Shown here: positions 1 through 10,049 of the stretch, one piece after another | How positions within the stretch are numbered: position 1 is the first letter of the stretch | Layout: every line of letters begins with the position of its first letter | Assembly (NCBI GenBank): GCA_041391225.1 | Contig: JAWKOL010000025.1 | Location: 40,031-104,030 of the forward strand | Length of the DNA stretch: 64,000 nucleotides | Origin: RI-153 sp041391225 | GTDB lineage: Bacteria > Chloroflexota > Anaerolineae > Caldilineales > Caldilineaceae | Direction: 5' to 3' | The notes under the pieces: model-generated | The model's database searches: none | Told to the model about the DNA's origin: nothing | The model's input: the letters and a program-made list of their open reading frames with translations, nothing else | Program-made: the position numbers and the translations under genes

Positions 1-4
1 CCAT
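1..4 (-). CDS. First codon of the gene following pufLM (truncated by window edge)
   Basis: An ATG on the minus strand at 4-2 follows a GGAG ribosome-binding site at 17-14, 74 bases after the pufLM stop, so a further gene of the cluster begins here and leaves the window. In puf operons of relatives the gene after pufM is often pufC, the tetrahaem cytochrome donor. That identity is only a guess because no residue beyond the first is visible. Confidence 0.35.
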
Positions 5-78
5 TATCTAATTCTCCGTCTTATTGGGGCGTGTTTGTGGAATACCCACGCGAGCGGGAGCTTGGCATGGAAGAATGG

Positions 79-1968
79 TCAGGGCAGCGGCGCAACGAAA
101 CCGGACTGAACCGCCCATTGATACCAGTCCATGATCACTGTCCCAGAGAGCAGCAGACCGATGCCACCTGTGATCGCCGTCAAGGCCGCAAACCACCAGC
201 ACCAATCGTGGATCGTCTTCGAGTTGACGTTGAAGCCCATGCACCAGCGCCAGAAGAGCTGCGCACGCTGGGTGCCGGTGCCTTCAGCCATCATTTCTTC
301 CAGTTCTCGATACGATCCGTAAGAAGATGTCGCCACAATGGTGGCGCCGTGCATGGCAAGCAGTAGGGTCGATCCGAGTAGGAAGAAGATCGACAGCATG
401 TGGAAAGGATTGTAGTAGAAGTTGCCGTACATAACGCTGACGTTGTTGGTCCAATCCAGGATAGCTTTGAAGCCTTGCCCCGGCGCCTGCGCCCAGTTAC
501 CCAGAATCACAGGGCGAATGAGGTAGATGATGTAGTAGAGGAAGAGCGCTGCCGCAAATCCCCAAGCCAGTTGCGTACCCAGGCCAGCAGATTTAGCCCG
601 AGTGTATACTCGCATCCACCACGCCGCCACAGTAATGTTGAGCAGGAAGGTTGCCATCAACCAGGCGCCGCCTTCGTGCCAGGGCGCCCAATCCAACCCA
701 TAAGCCATGGCCGGCGGATTGGTGGACAGGACAAAGAACTCACGCACGAAGAGAATAGGATTGTAGCCGACCTGGAAGAGGTAATCCTCCAAAATGACAA
801 ATGCTGCGAAACTGCCGGTGATGACAGAAAGCACGCCCCACACGCCCAGGTAAACAGGGCCAACTTGCCCCATATCGAAAAGGCGCTTGAGCAAGCTGAC
901 GCGCATGGTCTTCTTCTTAAACGCGGTGCCTTCGATGCCATGACCACCGTACTCATACTCGTCCATGTCGACGACGCGTCCACGGTTGCCCTTCCAGACA
1001 ACAGCAGCCGCAGCACCAACGGCGACCACAGTGGCCTGCCAGATGGGCAGCTTATCCCAGAAGGCCCAGAAGCCAGCCCAGTCATGCACCAGGGTACCCG
1101 AGAGGAAAATACAAAGGTTCGAGAAGAGCACCGACGCCGCACCCAGCCAGAACGCCATACGGTGAATGCCGATTTCGCCGATACTATAGCCCAAGATATT
1201 GCGCCAGAAACCGTCGACGTTCTGCTCACGCACAAAGGGGCGGCCCACGGCGCTCAAAATCGCCGAACCATGCATGGCCAGCACCAACGTCGACGCAAAC
1301 AACAGCGAAATACCGATGGCGTGGAAAGGATTGTAGAAGAAGTTAAAGTATTGGTAGCCGATGTTCGACACCCAATCTAAATGGTGGGTGATGCCCAGCG
1401 CGAAGCCATTGCCCCACGCGCCCATCGCAATCGGGCGCAACCACTGTAGCGTGATCCACGAGGTGACGACCGCGCCGTAGGCAATCGGGATTTCGTAGCT
1501 CATGCCCAATTTGCGCGAAAGATCGACCTGGCGCAGCGCCCAACCGACAAAAGCCAGTGTGGCGAAAAAGACGATCAACTGCCAGAAGAAGCCCGGCTCA
1601 CTGGGGCTCATCAGCCGCAGACCGGCGCTGACGGGCGGCGGATCGATGCGCGCTTGCAGAATGTTGTAAGCGCCTTCGACAATCCAGGCCTGGTAAAAGT
1701 AGAAGATCGTGCCAAGGACGATGCCGATTAGAGACAGAGCGCCGAATGTACCGACATAGAAGCGACCAATCCAGAAATCGAAGAAATCGGCTCCAAACAG
1801 CGCATGCATAAGCGTACCACCAGGGCGCCGGTAATACTCTTCGACATCAGAAAAGGGGATCTCCTCGCCTTCCATCACCCGCTCAATGACTGGCCGCTTG
1901 CCCTTGAGGCGAGCCTCTTCACCGATGACTGATACGGTTAATGCCTTAGATGCCACGGGTAGTCTCAC
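79..1968 (-). CDS. pufLM: Fused photosynthetic reaction centre L-M polypeptide (PufLM)
   Basis: This is the core of a type-II (quinone-reducing) photosynthetic reaction centre in the membrane, with L (about residues 60-325) and M (about 355-629) joined in one 629-residue chain. By eye alignment to Rhodobacter, L-half ligands H196 (L153), H216 (L173), H233 (L190) and H269 (L230) are present. In the M half H523 (M202), H540 (M219), E555 (M234), H587 (M266) and W573 (M252) are present, so special pair, non-haem iron and Q_A site look intact. The position equivalent to HisM182, ligand of the B-branch accessory bacteriochlorophyll, is Ile503 (AILDW). That predicts bacteriopheophytin there, as in Chloroflexus, where it is Leu. 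The start is GTG at 1968 with no clear Shine-Dalgarno, and a later GTG is possible. A fused L-M frame is known from Roseiflexus castenholzii. It lies downstream of pufBA in the same direction. Confidence 0.96.
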   Translation of the reverse strand: MRLPVASKALTVSVIGEEARLKGKRPVIERVMEGEEIPFSDVEEYYRRPGGTLMHALFGADFFDFWIGRFYVGTFGALSLIGIVLGTIFYFYQAWIVEGAYNILQARIDPPPVSAGLRLMSPSEPGFFWQLIVFFATLAFVGWALRQVDLSRKLGMSYEIPIAYGAVVTSWITLQWLRPIAMGAWGNGFALGITHHLDWVSNIGYQYFNFFYNPFHAIGISLLFASTLVLAMHGSAILSAVGRPFVREQNVDGFWRNILGYSIGEIGIHRMAFWLGAASVLFSNLCIFLSGTLVHDWAGFWAFWDKLPIWQATVVAVGAAAAVVWKGNRGRVVDMDEYEYGGHGIEGTAFKKKTMRVSLLKRLFDMGQVGPVYLGVWGVLSVITGSFAAFVILEDYLFQVGYNPILFVREFFVLSTNPPAMAYGLDWAPWHEGGAWLMATFLLNITVAAWWMRVYTRAKSAGLGTQLAWGFAAALFLYYIIYLIRPVILGNWAQAPGQGFKAILDWTNNVSVMYGNFYYNPFHMLSIFFLLGSTLLLAMHGATIVATSSYGSYRELEEMMAEGTGTQRAQLFWRWCMGFNVNSKTIHDWCWWFAALTAITGGIGLLLSGTVIMDWYQWAVQSGFVAPLP

Positions 1969-2042
1969 TTTCTGTCAACTGTTCCCTTGCTCCGTGGAAA
2001 AGCAAGTCGTAAACGATGTGGTTCTGGGAGGAGAGTGGTCCT

Positions 2043-2109
2043 TCACCACCCGAATGTTGCCCGATACAGGAACAGATTCGATGCATCCAGGCCAACATTC
2101 GGGTGGTGA
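2043..2109 (-). promoter_or_regulatory. 17-bp perfect inverted repeat between pufA and pufLM
   Basis: TCACCACCCGAATGTTG at 2043-2059 is exactly complementary to 2093-2109, with a 33-base loop. It lies in the 236-base gap between the pufA stop and the pufLM start, so the mRNA would fold a strong stem there without a following U-run. In purple bacteria hairpins at this same place stabilise pufBA mRNA and raise the ratio of antenna to reaction centre. The same job here is inferred from position only. Confidence 0.6.
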
Positions 2110-2204
2110 GTGCAGGTTTCTGTGGGATCAAGCGCCTGCGAAAGATGCCTTCACCCAAGAACTAGCCCACACACTGCGGGCAAAACACGAGAGAGCTGAT
2201 TCTC

Positions 2205-2339
2205 TTAGCTGAACCAGTTGTAGGTAGGCGTGCTGAGCAGAATGAAGTGAATCGTCAGCGCCAGGCCGATCCCCAACAGGATGTAGAGAATCATGGTTGT
2301 GCGGAACTCAATCGGGCGATTGGGTTTTTCCGGTGGCAT
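2205..2339 (-). CDS. pufA: Light-harvesting complex alpha peptide (PufA)
   Basis: A 44-residue single-span membrane peptide, missed by length cutoffs. The N-terminal cytoplasmic part is proline-rich and charged (MPPEKPNRPIEF). A hydrophobic helix runs over about residues 15-37 with His31 in LTIHFILL, the expected bacteriochlorophyll ligand, and the tail ends PTYNWFS. This pattern matches the B808-866 alpha peptide of Chloroflexus (IHF followed by S-P-E-Y-N-W). It pairs with PufB, encoded 18 bases upstream, to form the antenna ring around the reaction centre. The start is the only ATG that gives a full alpha peptide. Confidence 0.93.
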   Translation of the reverse strand: MPPEKPNRPIEFRTTMILYILLGIGLALTIHFILLSTPTYNWFS

Positions 2340-2357
2340 TGTAGCTACGCCTTTCCT

Positions 2358-2546
2358 TTAGATGTTGGGAAGCCAAGGCTTCCACAGATATACCAGTGTG
2401 TGGGCGATGATGGCGATGATCAAGAACCCGAAGGTCGACTTCACCACGATGTCGTGCATCAACCACTCTTCGTTGGTGAACAGGCCTTTCCAGGGATCGG
2501 GCACTCGATCGTTGTCAACGATCATTACGTCGCGATCTTCTGCCAT
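2358..2546 (-). CDS. pufB: Light-harvesting complex beta peptide (PufB)
   Basis: A 62-residue beta antenna peptide. The start at 2546 is preceded by AAGGAGGT, a near-ideal ribosome-binding site fitting an abundant protein. A longer frame extends upstream but lacks such a site. The N-terminus is acidic. The core LFTNEEWLMHDIVVKS is followed by a membrane helix ending AHTLVYLWKPWLP, closely resembling the Chloroflexus B808-866 beta peptide. His49 is the likely ligand of the coupled bacteriochlorophylls and His31 a candidate for the monomeric one. First gene of the puf block, after a 271-base gap from the upstream small gene, so it may have its own promoter. No convincing hexamer pair was found. 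Confidence 0.95.
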   Translation of the reverse strand: MAEDRDVMIVDNDRVPDPWKGLFTNEEWLMHDIVVKSTFGFLIIAIIAHTLVYLWKPWLPNI

Positions 2547-2817
2547 TGCTAAGTACCTCCTTGAGAAAAGAGACAAACAAACGATTGAACTACACAATTT
2601 ATAAGAAGCCGTGGACCGCCATTTGCTGCTATCAACGCCGGAGTGTTGACCGGCCCACAACCTCTGATAAACGAGCCAAAGAGAGAGAACAAATCGTAGC
2701 TAGACCACCTTTTCGGAATTTCGTGGGTGGAACCTCCTTTCGTCGCAAAAGAACGATGACACCCGAGTTTCGGCGCTGCACACCATCGGTTCACCCGGCG
2801 CAGCAATTACGACAGTG

Positions 2818-3081
2818 CTAAACCACTTGCCGAACACCCTGGATGATCTTATCTACAGCTTGGGTAAATACTCCCTCTCGCAGCCCGCTTAAAAACTTGA
2901 GTGTATCGACGGCGCTTTCACTGAATTGCAGTGATACGTCTACAAATTGACACTTATGAAAGGCTGGAACCTCACCCCCAGCGTAGGCGAGGGTGCAGTT
3001 ATCGAATACGCAGGCGATAAACTGCTTGCCATCGACCGAGACAGCTTCATTGTGGAACGTTTGGTTCTCGATGCGCTCCAT
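2818..3081 (-). CDS. 87-residue protein paralogous to the N-terminus of its neighbour
   Basis: A small protein starting MERIENQTFHNEAVSVDG at 3081, with an AGGAG site before the ATG. It repeats the N-terminal module of the adjacent 214-residue protein almost motif for motif: Q/E-x-F-x-N-x-x-V-x-V-D-G, then C-x-F-x-x-x, then YAGGE, then P-x-F-x-x-C-x-F. The pattern resembles the short strands of a beta-solenoid (pentapeptide-like) fold with buried Cys and Phe. There is no membrane segment or signal. The 4-base gap and paralogy to the upstream gene suggest duplication inside the act-puf cluster. I do not recognise the family. A scaffold or assembly role for the electron-transfer complexes is speculation. 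Confidence 0.8.
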   Translation of the reverse strand: MERIENQTFHNEAVSVDGKQFIACVFDNCTLAYAGGEVPAFHKCQFVDVSLQFSESAVDTLKFLSGLREGVFTQAVDKIIQGVRQVV

Positions 3082-3085
3082 CGAC

Positions 3086-3730
3086 CTACTCCTGTCCTTG
3101 CGTGCGTATGGGGAGACCCTGCTCGGCGACCAACTCCATCGCCTTCGACACCGGAATGCGGGCGACGCCTTCATCCTGGTTTACCCACCCGTAGCTGTCG
3201 AGTTGTTCTTTCTGCTGCGCGTACCACTCGTCGTAGTAGACGTCGAGATCCTCAGGGAGATCGGGCATTGAAGCGAACTGGGATGTTGTCACCAGCGGCG
3301 TGCCGGGGCGATCCAACACTCGTTCCGGCCCAATTAGGAAGCCGTACCAGAGCGCAGCCACCAAGATTACGGTGACAAAAACCAGCGTCCCCAGCAGAAT
3401 GCCCAGTTGCAGGTAATTTGTACCCGTATTCAGACCGGGTGTGGGCGAGGGGCGGGAAGCAAGCGGCAGTGTCTTGTTTTGGATGCCGCCAACTACTTTG
3501 TCTGCTGCGCCGCCTAGCCCAATCTTGTATAGCGTGTTCAAGTACTTTGTGGTGTTGAGCGCCTCGCCGTCCAAGCGTACCTGCGTGCTGCGGAAGCGGC
3601 AGTGGACAAACTTGGGGCGTTCACCACCGGCGTAGACGATGTTGCTGTTGATGAAGGCGCACGTCTCGTAGCGATTGCCATCTACAAACACATCTTGATT
3701 TCGGAAGACTTCATTGCGAATTGTAGCCAC
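3086..3730 (-). CDS. 214-residue membrane protein with solenoid-like module and conserved ACIII-region tail
   Basis: It starts with GTG at 3730 behind an AAAGGAAG site. Residues 1-90 are the module shared with the 87-residue neighbour (FRNQDVFVDG, CAFINSN, YAGGERPKF). A single transmembrane helix lies at about 106-130 (YLQLGILLGTLVFVTVILVA). The C-terminal part ends YGWVNQDEGVARIPVSKAME. From memory, similar Y-G-W-V-(N/D) then R-I-P-(V/I) tails occur in small proteins beside ACIII and cytochrome oxidase genes. It follows actE by 29 bases, so it is probably an accessory protein of ACIII or a linker to the photosystem. The exact function is unknown. Confidence 0.85.
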   Translation of the reverse strand: MATIRNEVFRNQDVFVDGNRYETCAFINSNIVYAGGERPKFVHCRFRSTQVRLDGEALNTTKYLNTLYKIGLGGAADKVVGGIQNKTLPLASRPSPTPGLNTGTNYLQLGILLGTLVFVTVILVAALWYGFLIGPERVLDRPGTPLVTTSQFASMPDLPEDLDVYYDEWYAQQKEQLDSYGWVNQDEGVARIPVSKAMELVAEQGLPIRTQGQE

Positions 3731-3759
3731 CGGTCACTTCCTTTGTTGTTGGCGCTTCT

Positions 3760-4374
3760 CTACTGGACCGCGCTGATCTGCTCTTGCACATCTGCCGGCA
3801 TGGCGTCGAAGGCCGCCTTCTGGCTGAGTTGCAGCGCTCGGACATAGGCTGCCACCGCCCAACGATCCGCAGGCTCGATGCGACCGGCGTAGCTGTACAT
3901 CATGCCCTTGCCTTCGGTCATCACCTGGACGTAGTAGCCAATCGGTTGGGCTGCCAGATCTTCATTGTGGAACGAAGCAGGTGGTACATTGCCCTCACCG
4001 GCGATGCCCTCCAACGCCACAGCGCCGTCACCGTTGCCCACGAAGCCATGACATGGTGTGCAGAAGGCGTTGTATAGGCTCTGCCCACGCTCGAGCACAT
4101 CCATCGTCACCTCGAACGGGACGGCGTCCACCGGTTCGCCATTCTCAGTGCCGCGGTAAAAATACTCGTCGCCGCGCACATCGCTCACAGCCACTGCTTC
4201 GGGCAGGATGTTACGGGCCGCCGTACCAAAGACAGGACTGTCTGCGTAAGGCTCGGCCAACTTCGGCTGTTCCTTCATGCTCAGGGTGCTGCAACCGGCC
4301 AGCAGAAACATGCCGAGAAGAAGGAAGAGCAAAGTTCCTTTATTGACTGTTTGGTGTTGAACCTTGAGTAACAC
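3760..4374 (-). CDS. actE: ACIII subunit ActE, monohaem cytochrome c lipoprotein
   Basis: An outer-face c-type cytochrome of alternative complex III. The signal sequence KGTLLFLLLGMFLLAGC ends in a lipobox (LAGC), so the mature protein should be lipid-anchored at Cys. One haem site, AFCTPCHG, is followed by the probable axial methionine in EGKGMMYSYAGRI and a cytochrome c C-terminal helix. The GTG at 4374 sits after GGGGGAG. An ATG at 4413, overlapping actD, is the alternative start. Role from the family: relays electrons from the ActA/ActB haems and Fe-S clusters to a periplasmic acceptor. Placed after actD as in other act operons. Confidence 0.9.
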   Translation of the reverse strand: MLLKVQHQTVNKGTLLFLLLGMFLLAGCSTLSMKEQPKLAEPYADSPVFGTAARNILPEAVAVSDVRGDEYFYRGTENGEPVDAVPFEVTMDVLERGQSLYNAFCTPCHGFVGNGDGAVALEGIAGEGNVPPASFHNEDLAAQPIGYYVQVMTEGKGMMYSYAGRIEPADRWAVAAYVRALQLSQKAAFDAMPADVQEQISAVQ

Positions 4375-4396
4375 GTACTCCCCCTTCACTGTCGGG

Positions 4397-4938
4397 CTAA
4401 GATGGAACTTCATTGACAACGGCCGGCCCCAGATCCTGCAGGAACGTCTTGGTTCGCTGAAGATTGAAGCGCGCATCGCTAACCTCAATACACAGGTAGA
4501 ACTTCTCACCGGATGCCAACTCAAAACCCGGTGTATTGAAAATCGGGTGATATGGCAATGGCAGCCCGTTCCAGAGCAACATGCCAACCACTGCGGTTAG
4601 CGCTGCCACCAACACAGCAACCTCGAAGCTCACCGGGATGAAGGTCGGCCAACTGTTCAATGGGCGCCCACCCACATTTAGCTGATAGCCGTAGATAGCC
4701 GTGGCATATTGCAGCAGAAAACCGGCGGCGCCACCTACCAGAATCGCAGCGAAGATCAACCAACGCAACGGTTTGGCGCTATGCCCCAACACATCCGAAA
4801 GGCCATGCACGGGATAAGACGAGTATGCCCGCACCTTCTCGTACCCTGCTGCCTTCACCTCACGAGCAGCCTCCAACAACAGGTGTTCGTCGTGAAACTC
4901 CGCCACTAGACCATACATAGAGGAATCTCGATTCTCAC

Positions 4939-4942
<4 letters not shown>
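4397..4942 (-). CDS. actD: ACIII subunit ActD, membrane subunit
   Basis: A 181-residue ActD-type protein. The N-terminal soluble domain (MYGLVAEFHDEHLLLEAARE) is typical of the family. Two transmembrane helices lie at about 62-80 and 107-127, and a periplasmic C-terminal segment contains LPYHPIFNTPGFELASGEKF. In solved ACIII structures ActD packs beside the quinone-binding subunits without cofactors. Its ATG overlaps the inferred actC stop (ATGA), giving translational coupling, and its own 3' end is close to or overlaps actE. Intact, unlike actB and actC. Confidence 0.93.
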
Positions 4943-6314
<1,372 letters not shown>

Positions 6315-6323
6315 TGCAATCCC

Positions 6324-9298
6324 TTACCCTTCCGCCTCAGACAGCTCCAGCGCGATGTTGCTGTTGTAAAACCGAGCTAGATAAGTTGTGCGTGGACGGG
6401 TGTTGAGTTCGGCGAGTAGACCATAATTTTGCGGCTGGGATTTCCACTGCGAAACCTCGGCGTTGACGTCGTTGATGTCGCCGAAGACAATCGCCTTGGT
6501 CGGGCAGGCGGAAGCACAGGCCGGCACAACTTCCCCATCGAAGATCGAACGATTCTCCTTCTTCGATTCCACGTGCGCACGGTTGATACGTTGCACACAG
6601 TAGGTGCATTTCTCCATCACACCCTTTGGCCGTACCGTCACATCGGGATTGCGCAACTCACCGAGAATCGGTGCTTCTTCGATGTAGTTCAGGAAGTTGA
6701 AACGGCGCACCTTATACGGGCAGTTATTGGAGCAGTAGCGGGTGCCGATGCAGCGATTGTAGACCATTTGATTCAAGCCCTCGTCGCTGTGGACAGTCGC
6801 CGCCACCGGGCAAACGAGTTCACAAGGGGCGTTCTCACAGTGCATACAAGGAACCGGCTGGAAGTATACCTGCGGGCTTCCATCCTCGCCGTCGAAGTAG
6901 CGGTCGATACGGAGCCAGTACATTTCACGCCCGATCTCCACCTGTTCCTTGCCTACACTGGGGATATTGTTTTCCGTCTGGCAAGAGAGGACACAGGCAT
7001 TGCAGCCGATGCAGGTGGTGAGATCGATGGCCATACCCCAGGCGTAGCCGTCGTATTCCCAATCGGGCAACAGGCTCTTGAGTTTCTCTTCGTGGATGAA
7101 GTGAGGATCCTCTTTGAAATCAGCCAGTGTCGTCACCCGAACAGCGGGATGCTCGCCCGATTGCATCGGATAGTGTGTCTGCGTTGTGGCAATGGTGTAC
7201 TGCTGCCCCAACGGACGGACATCCAAGCCCTGAGCGAACCAGGGATTGTCGGCGGTGCGTAGCAGATACGGATTGAATCCTACACCCTGCGCCACTTCGG
7301 CGCCGGCGCTACGCCCGTAGCCCAGGCTCACGCTAACCACACCATCTGGCTGCCCTGGCATCACCCACACCGGCGCATTGACACTGCGATTGGCAACGAC
7401 CAGCTCCACCATGTCTTCGCTCTGCACACCCAGGTCGGCCGCTGTTGCTGCACTCATCACCGCCACATTGTCCCAAGAGATCTTGGTGATCGGGTCGGGG
7501 AGTTCCAGCAGCCAACTGTTGGCGGCAAAACGGCCATCCCACAGTGTATAATCGGGGCGGAACACCAGTTCCAGGCCATCACTGCCTTGCTGCGCAGCCG
7601 GAAGCACATCTGCCAGGCTGGCGACCAGTGTTGGTTGTACCGGCTCAAAGGCAGTTCCATTCACCACACCTGATTGCAGCGCCCGATTCCAGAAGGCTTC
7701 AAAGCCATCAGCGGCCTGTCCTTGCCAGTAGTCACGCAGGATCTCGTAGCCACTGCGGCTGTCGCCGGCCAGTAAAGCAACCACTTCATGTGCCGAGCGG
7801 ACAGTGTCATACAGCGGCCCGATTGGCGGTTGAACCAGGCTTGCCGTGCCGTCGAAGGCCCGGGCATCACTCCATTCCTCGATGAAATGGGTTTGCGGCA
7901 CATGCCACGTCGTCACCGAAGAAGTCTCATCAACGTAGGGTGAGAGATGTGTCGAGAAAGCTACCTGGGCTAGTGCATCGGCGAAACCCATATCCGCTGG
8001 AGCGTTGAAAACCGGGTTGCCGCCGAGAATGAAGAGTGCTTCCACCGCACCGCTGTTCATCTCTTGCACCAGTTCGGCCATCTGCTCCGCCTGCACCGCC
8101 TGATTGGCCACCACCGGCGCCGTGTAGGTGACGGTGCTGCCCGCCGCGTTGAGGGCGGCGTTGATGGCGTGGGCCAGCGCATGCACAGCCGGCGGCTGCT
8201 GAGGACCAGCCACCACCACACAGTTGCCTGAGTGGGATTGCAGATCCGCTACCACTGTGTTGAACCAGGCTGTGCTCCACTCGCCCGACATCGTCACCGG
8301 GCCGGCGTCAACACCTACCGCTGCCGCCAACGCCCGGGCAAACGACTCGATCTGGCCAGGGCGCAACCCTAACCGGTGATCGGCCACCGAGCCGGTTGTC
8401 GAAAGCGAACTCTCCACAACGTAAAGCCGGTTCATCTCGGCCTCTTCGCCGCGAACTCGACGACCATCTGCGAAATCACGGGCGTACTTCAGACTACCGG
8501 GAAGCCAGCCAGGAAATCGCCGTCTAGCGACAGAATAACCTTGGCGTTCCCAAACTGATAGACCGTGTTCACTACTTCGCCAAAGGCCAACTGAGCGCCG
8601 GCCACGACGTTGTCCTGTGAAACAGGCTCGTACTGTACCCACTTGGCCGAAGGATATGCAGCCAGCAGGTCTGTCAACTGAGCAGCCAGCGTCGGCGAGG
8701 TGACGGTTTCAGTCAGGATGCGTAACCCGGCGCCGCCGTTCCCCTGTGCTGCAGCCAGTACTGACGCCAGTGCAGACTGGAAGTCGTCCCAAGAGCCCAA
8801 TTCGAGATTCTGGCGCACGTACACAGAACGATCAGGGTTGTACAGTTCCAACACCGACGCCAACAAGAATGGATCACTGCCGCCGACTGAGGCGGGGTGA
8901 TTGGGGTTGCCTTCGACACGCGCCGGGCGGCCTTCGTGGGTCTCCAGCAACACACCAGTGGCGTAACCGCCAAGAGTCGTGGTGGTGGCAAAGTGGAGCG
9001 GTCGGCCGAGAACAAGCATCTCCGGCACTTCCACGTAAGGGATGATGGGCTCATTCGGCGGTTTGGCTGTGCAGCCGGCAACGCCTGTCAGCGCCAACGA
9101 CGCTCCCATGATCTTGAGGAAGGTCCGCCGGTCCATCCCGCTTCGCGTGAGCACTGCCGCCGCGCGTGGGTTGTCCCTGTGCAGAATCGCCTCAAAATCA
9201 TCCCGGGCAGCCAATTCCTCTAGTTTTTGCCACTGCGGATGCACCGGTTCCTGGCCCATTACAGTGGGATCTAGTCTTTCGTTCGCTTCGTTCGGCAT
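6324..9298 (-). CDS. actB: ACIII subunit ActB, molybdopterin-fold/Fe-S protein (one frameshift)
   Basis: The large peripheral subunit. The Tat-type leader (MDRRTFLKIMGASLALTGVA then GC) is preceded by about 50 residues. The molybdopterin-oxidoreductase-fold part is known in this family to lack the cofactor. The ferredoxin domain has CIGCNACVLSC, CMHCENAPCELVC, CIGTRYCSNNC and CTYCVQRI...CASACP, the set that holds one 3Fe-4S and three 4Fe-4S clusters. The frame breaks near 8503: FLAGFP then GSLKYARDFADG is restored by one extra C in a CCC run. The joined length is about 990 residues, normal for ActB. It carries electrons from quinol (ActC) to the ActA/ActE haems. Confidence 0.93.
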
Positions 9299-9312
9299 GC
9301 TTTGACTCTCTT

Positions 9313-9972
9313 CTACCGGTGACAGACTCGACAGTTGGTAAGCCCATCCGTTGAAACCTGGTTTTCGACCATCATCAGTTGGCCGAACTCCTCTTGCTCA
9401 ATGGGTGGTTCCCAACCCATGGTGTAGACCTCGTCGGTTGGGCGAAGATACTTGTACGGCGCCTGATGACAGTCCAAGCACCATGCCATCGTCATCGTCT
9501 CGTTCTGCCAGACGAGTGGCATCTGGTCTACACGGCCATGACAGGTTTCACACCCCACGCCCTTGGCCACGTGAATACTGTGGTTGAAGTAGGCGTAGCC
9601 GGCCAGGTCGTGTACCTTATTCCAGACCAGAGGTTCGCCGGTGGCATAGCTGTTGCGCACCGGTTCCAGCAGTTCGCTGTATGTCGCGATTTGAGAATGG
9701 CAAGACATACAGGTATGTGTATCTGGGATGCCGGCGTAGGCGGTCTTTTCAGCCGACGTATGGCAATACTGACAGCTAATGTCAATCCGATCGGCGTGAA
9801 GCTGATGGCTGAAACGTACTGGTTGGGCAACCGCTATGCCGACAGGATCGTAGGTATACGGCGAGCGTGCCCATACGAAGATGATGGCGATAACGATGAC
9901 CGCAACCAACAGCCCTGCCAACAGGCTCGCGCGAGCAAGGTTGTTAATACCGGGGCGAAATAGTTGTGACAT
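9313..9972 (-). CDS. actA: ACIII subunit ActA, pentahaem cytochrome c
   Basis: A 219-residue membrane-anchored multihaem cytochrome. One N-terminal helix (about 14-36) is followed by five CxxCH sites: CQYCH, CMSCH, CETCH, CLDCH and CRVCH, the last three residues from the end. Distal His residues (FSHQLH, FNHSIH) suit bis-His ligation. ActA of this size with five haems is the standard form. Located between actF and actB, 14 bases from the actB start, so it is cotranscribed. Intact. Confidence 0.95.
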   Translation of the reverse strand: MSQLFRPGINNLARASLLAGLLVAVIVIAIIFVWARSPYTYDPVGIAVAQPVRFSHQLHADRIDISCQYCHTSAEKTAYAGIPDTHTCMSCHSQIATYSELLEPVRNSYATGEPLVWNKVHDLAGYAYFNHSIHVAKGVGCETCHGRVDQMPLVWQNETMTMAWCLDCHQAPYKYLRPTDEVYTMGWEPPIEQEEFGQLMMVENQVSTDGLTNCRVCHR

Positions 9973-10049
9973 GTCTGCAACCCATCTGGACTCGTGGCAG
10001 GAGAATTCGATTGACGTTGGACGACGGTTTGTTCACCAAACCTGAGACT

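Noticed and set aside
400..1380. Long plus-strand reading frame of 326 codons opposite pufLM
   Set aside because: It is the antisense shadow of a clear reaction-centre gene; its translation shows no recognisable protein and no ribosome-binding site.
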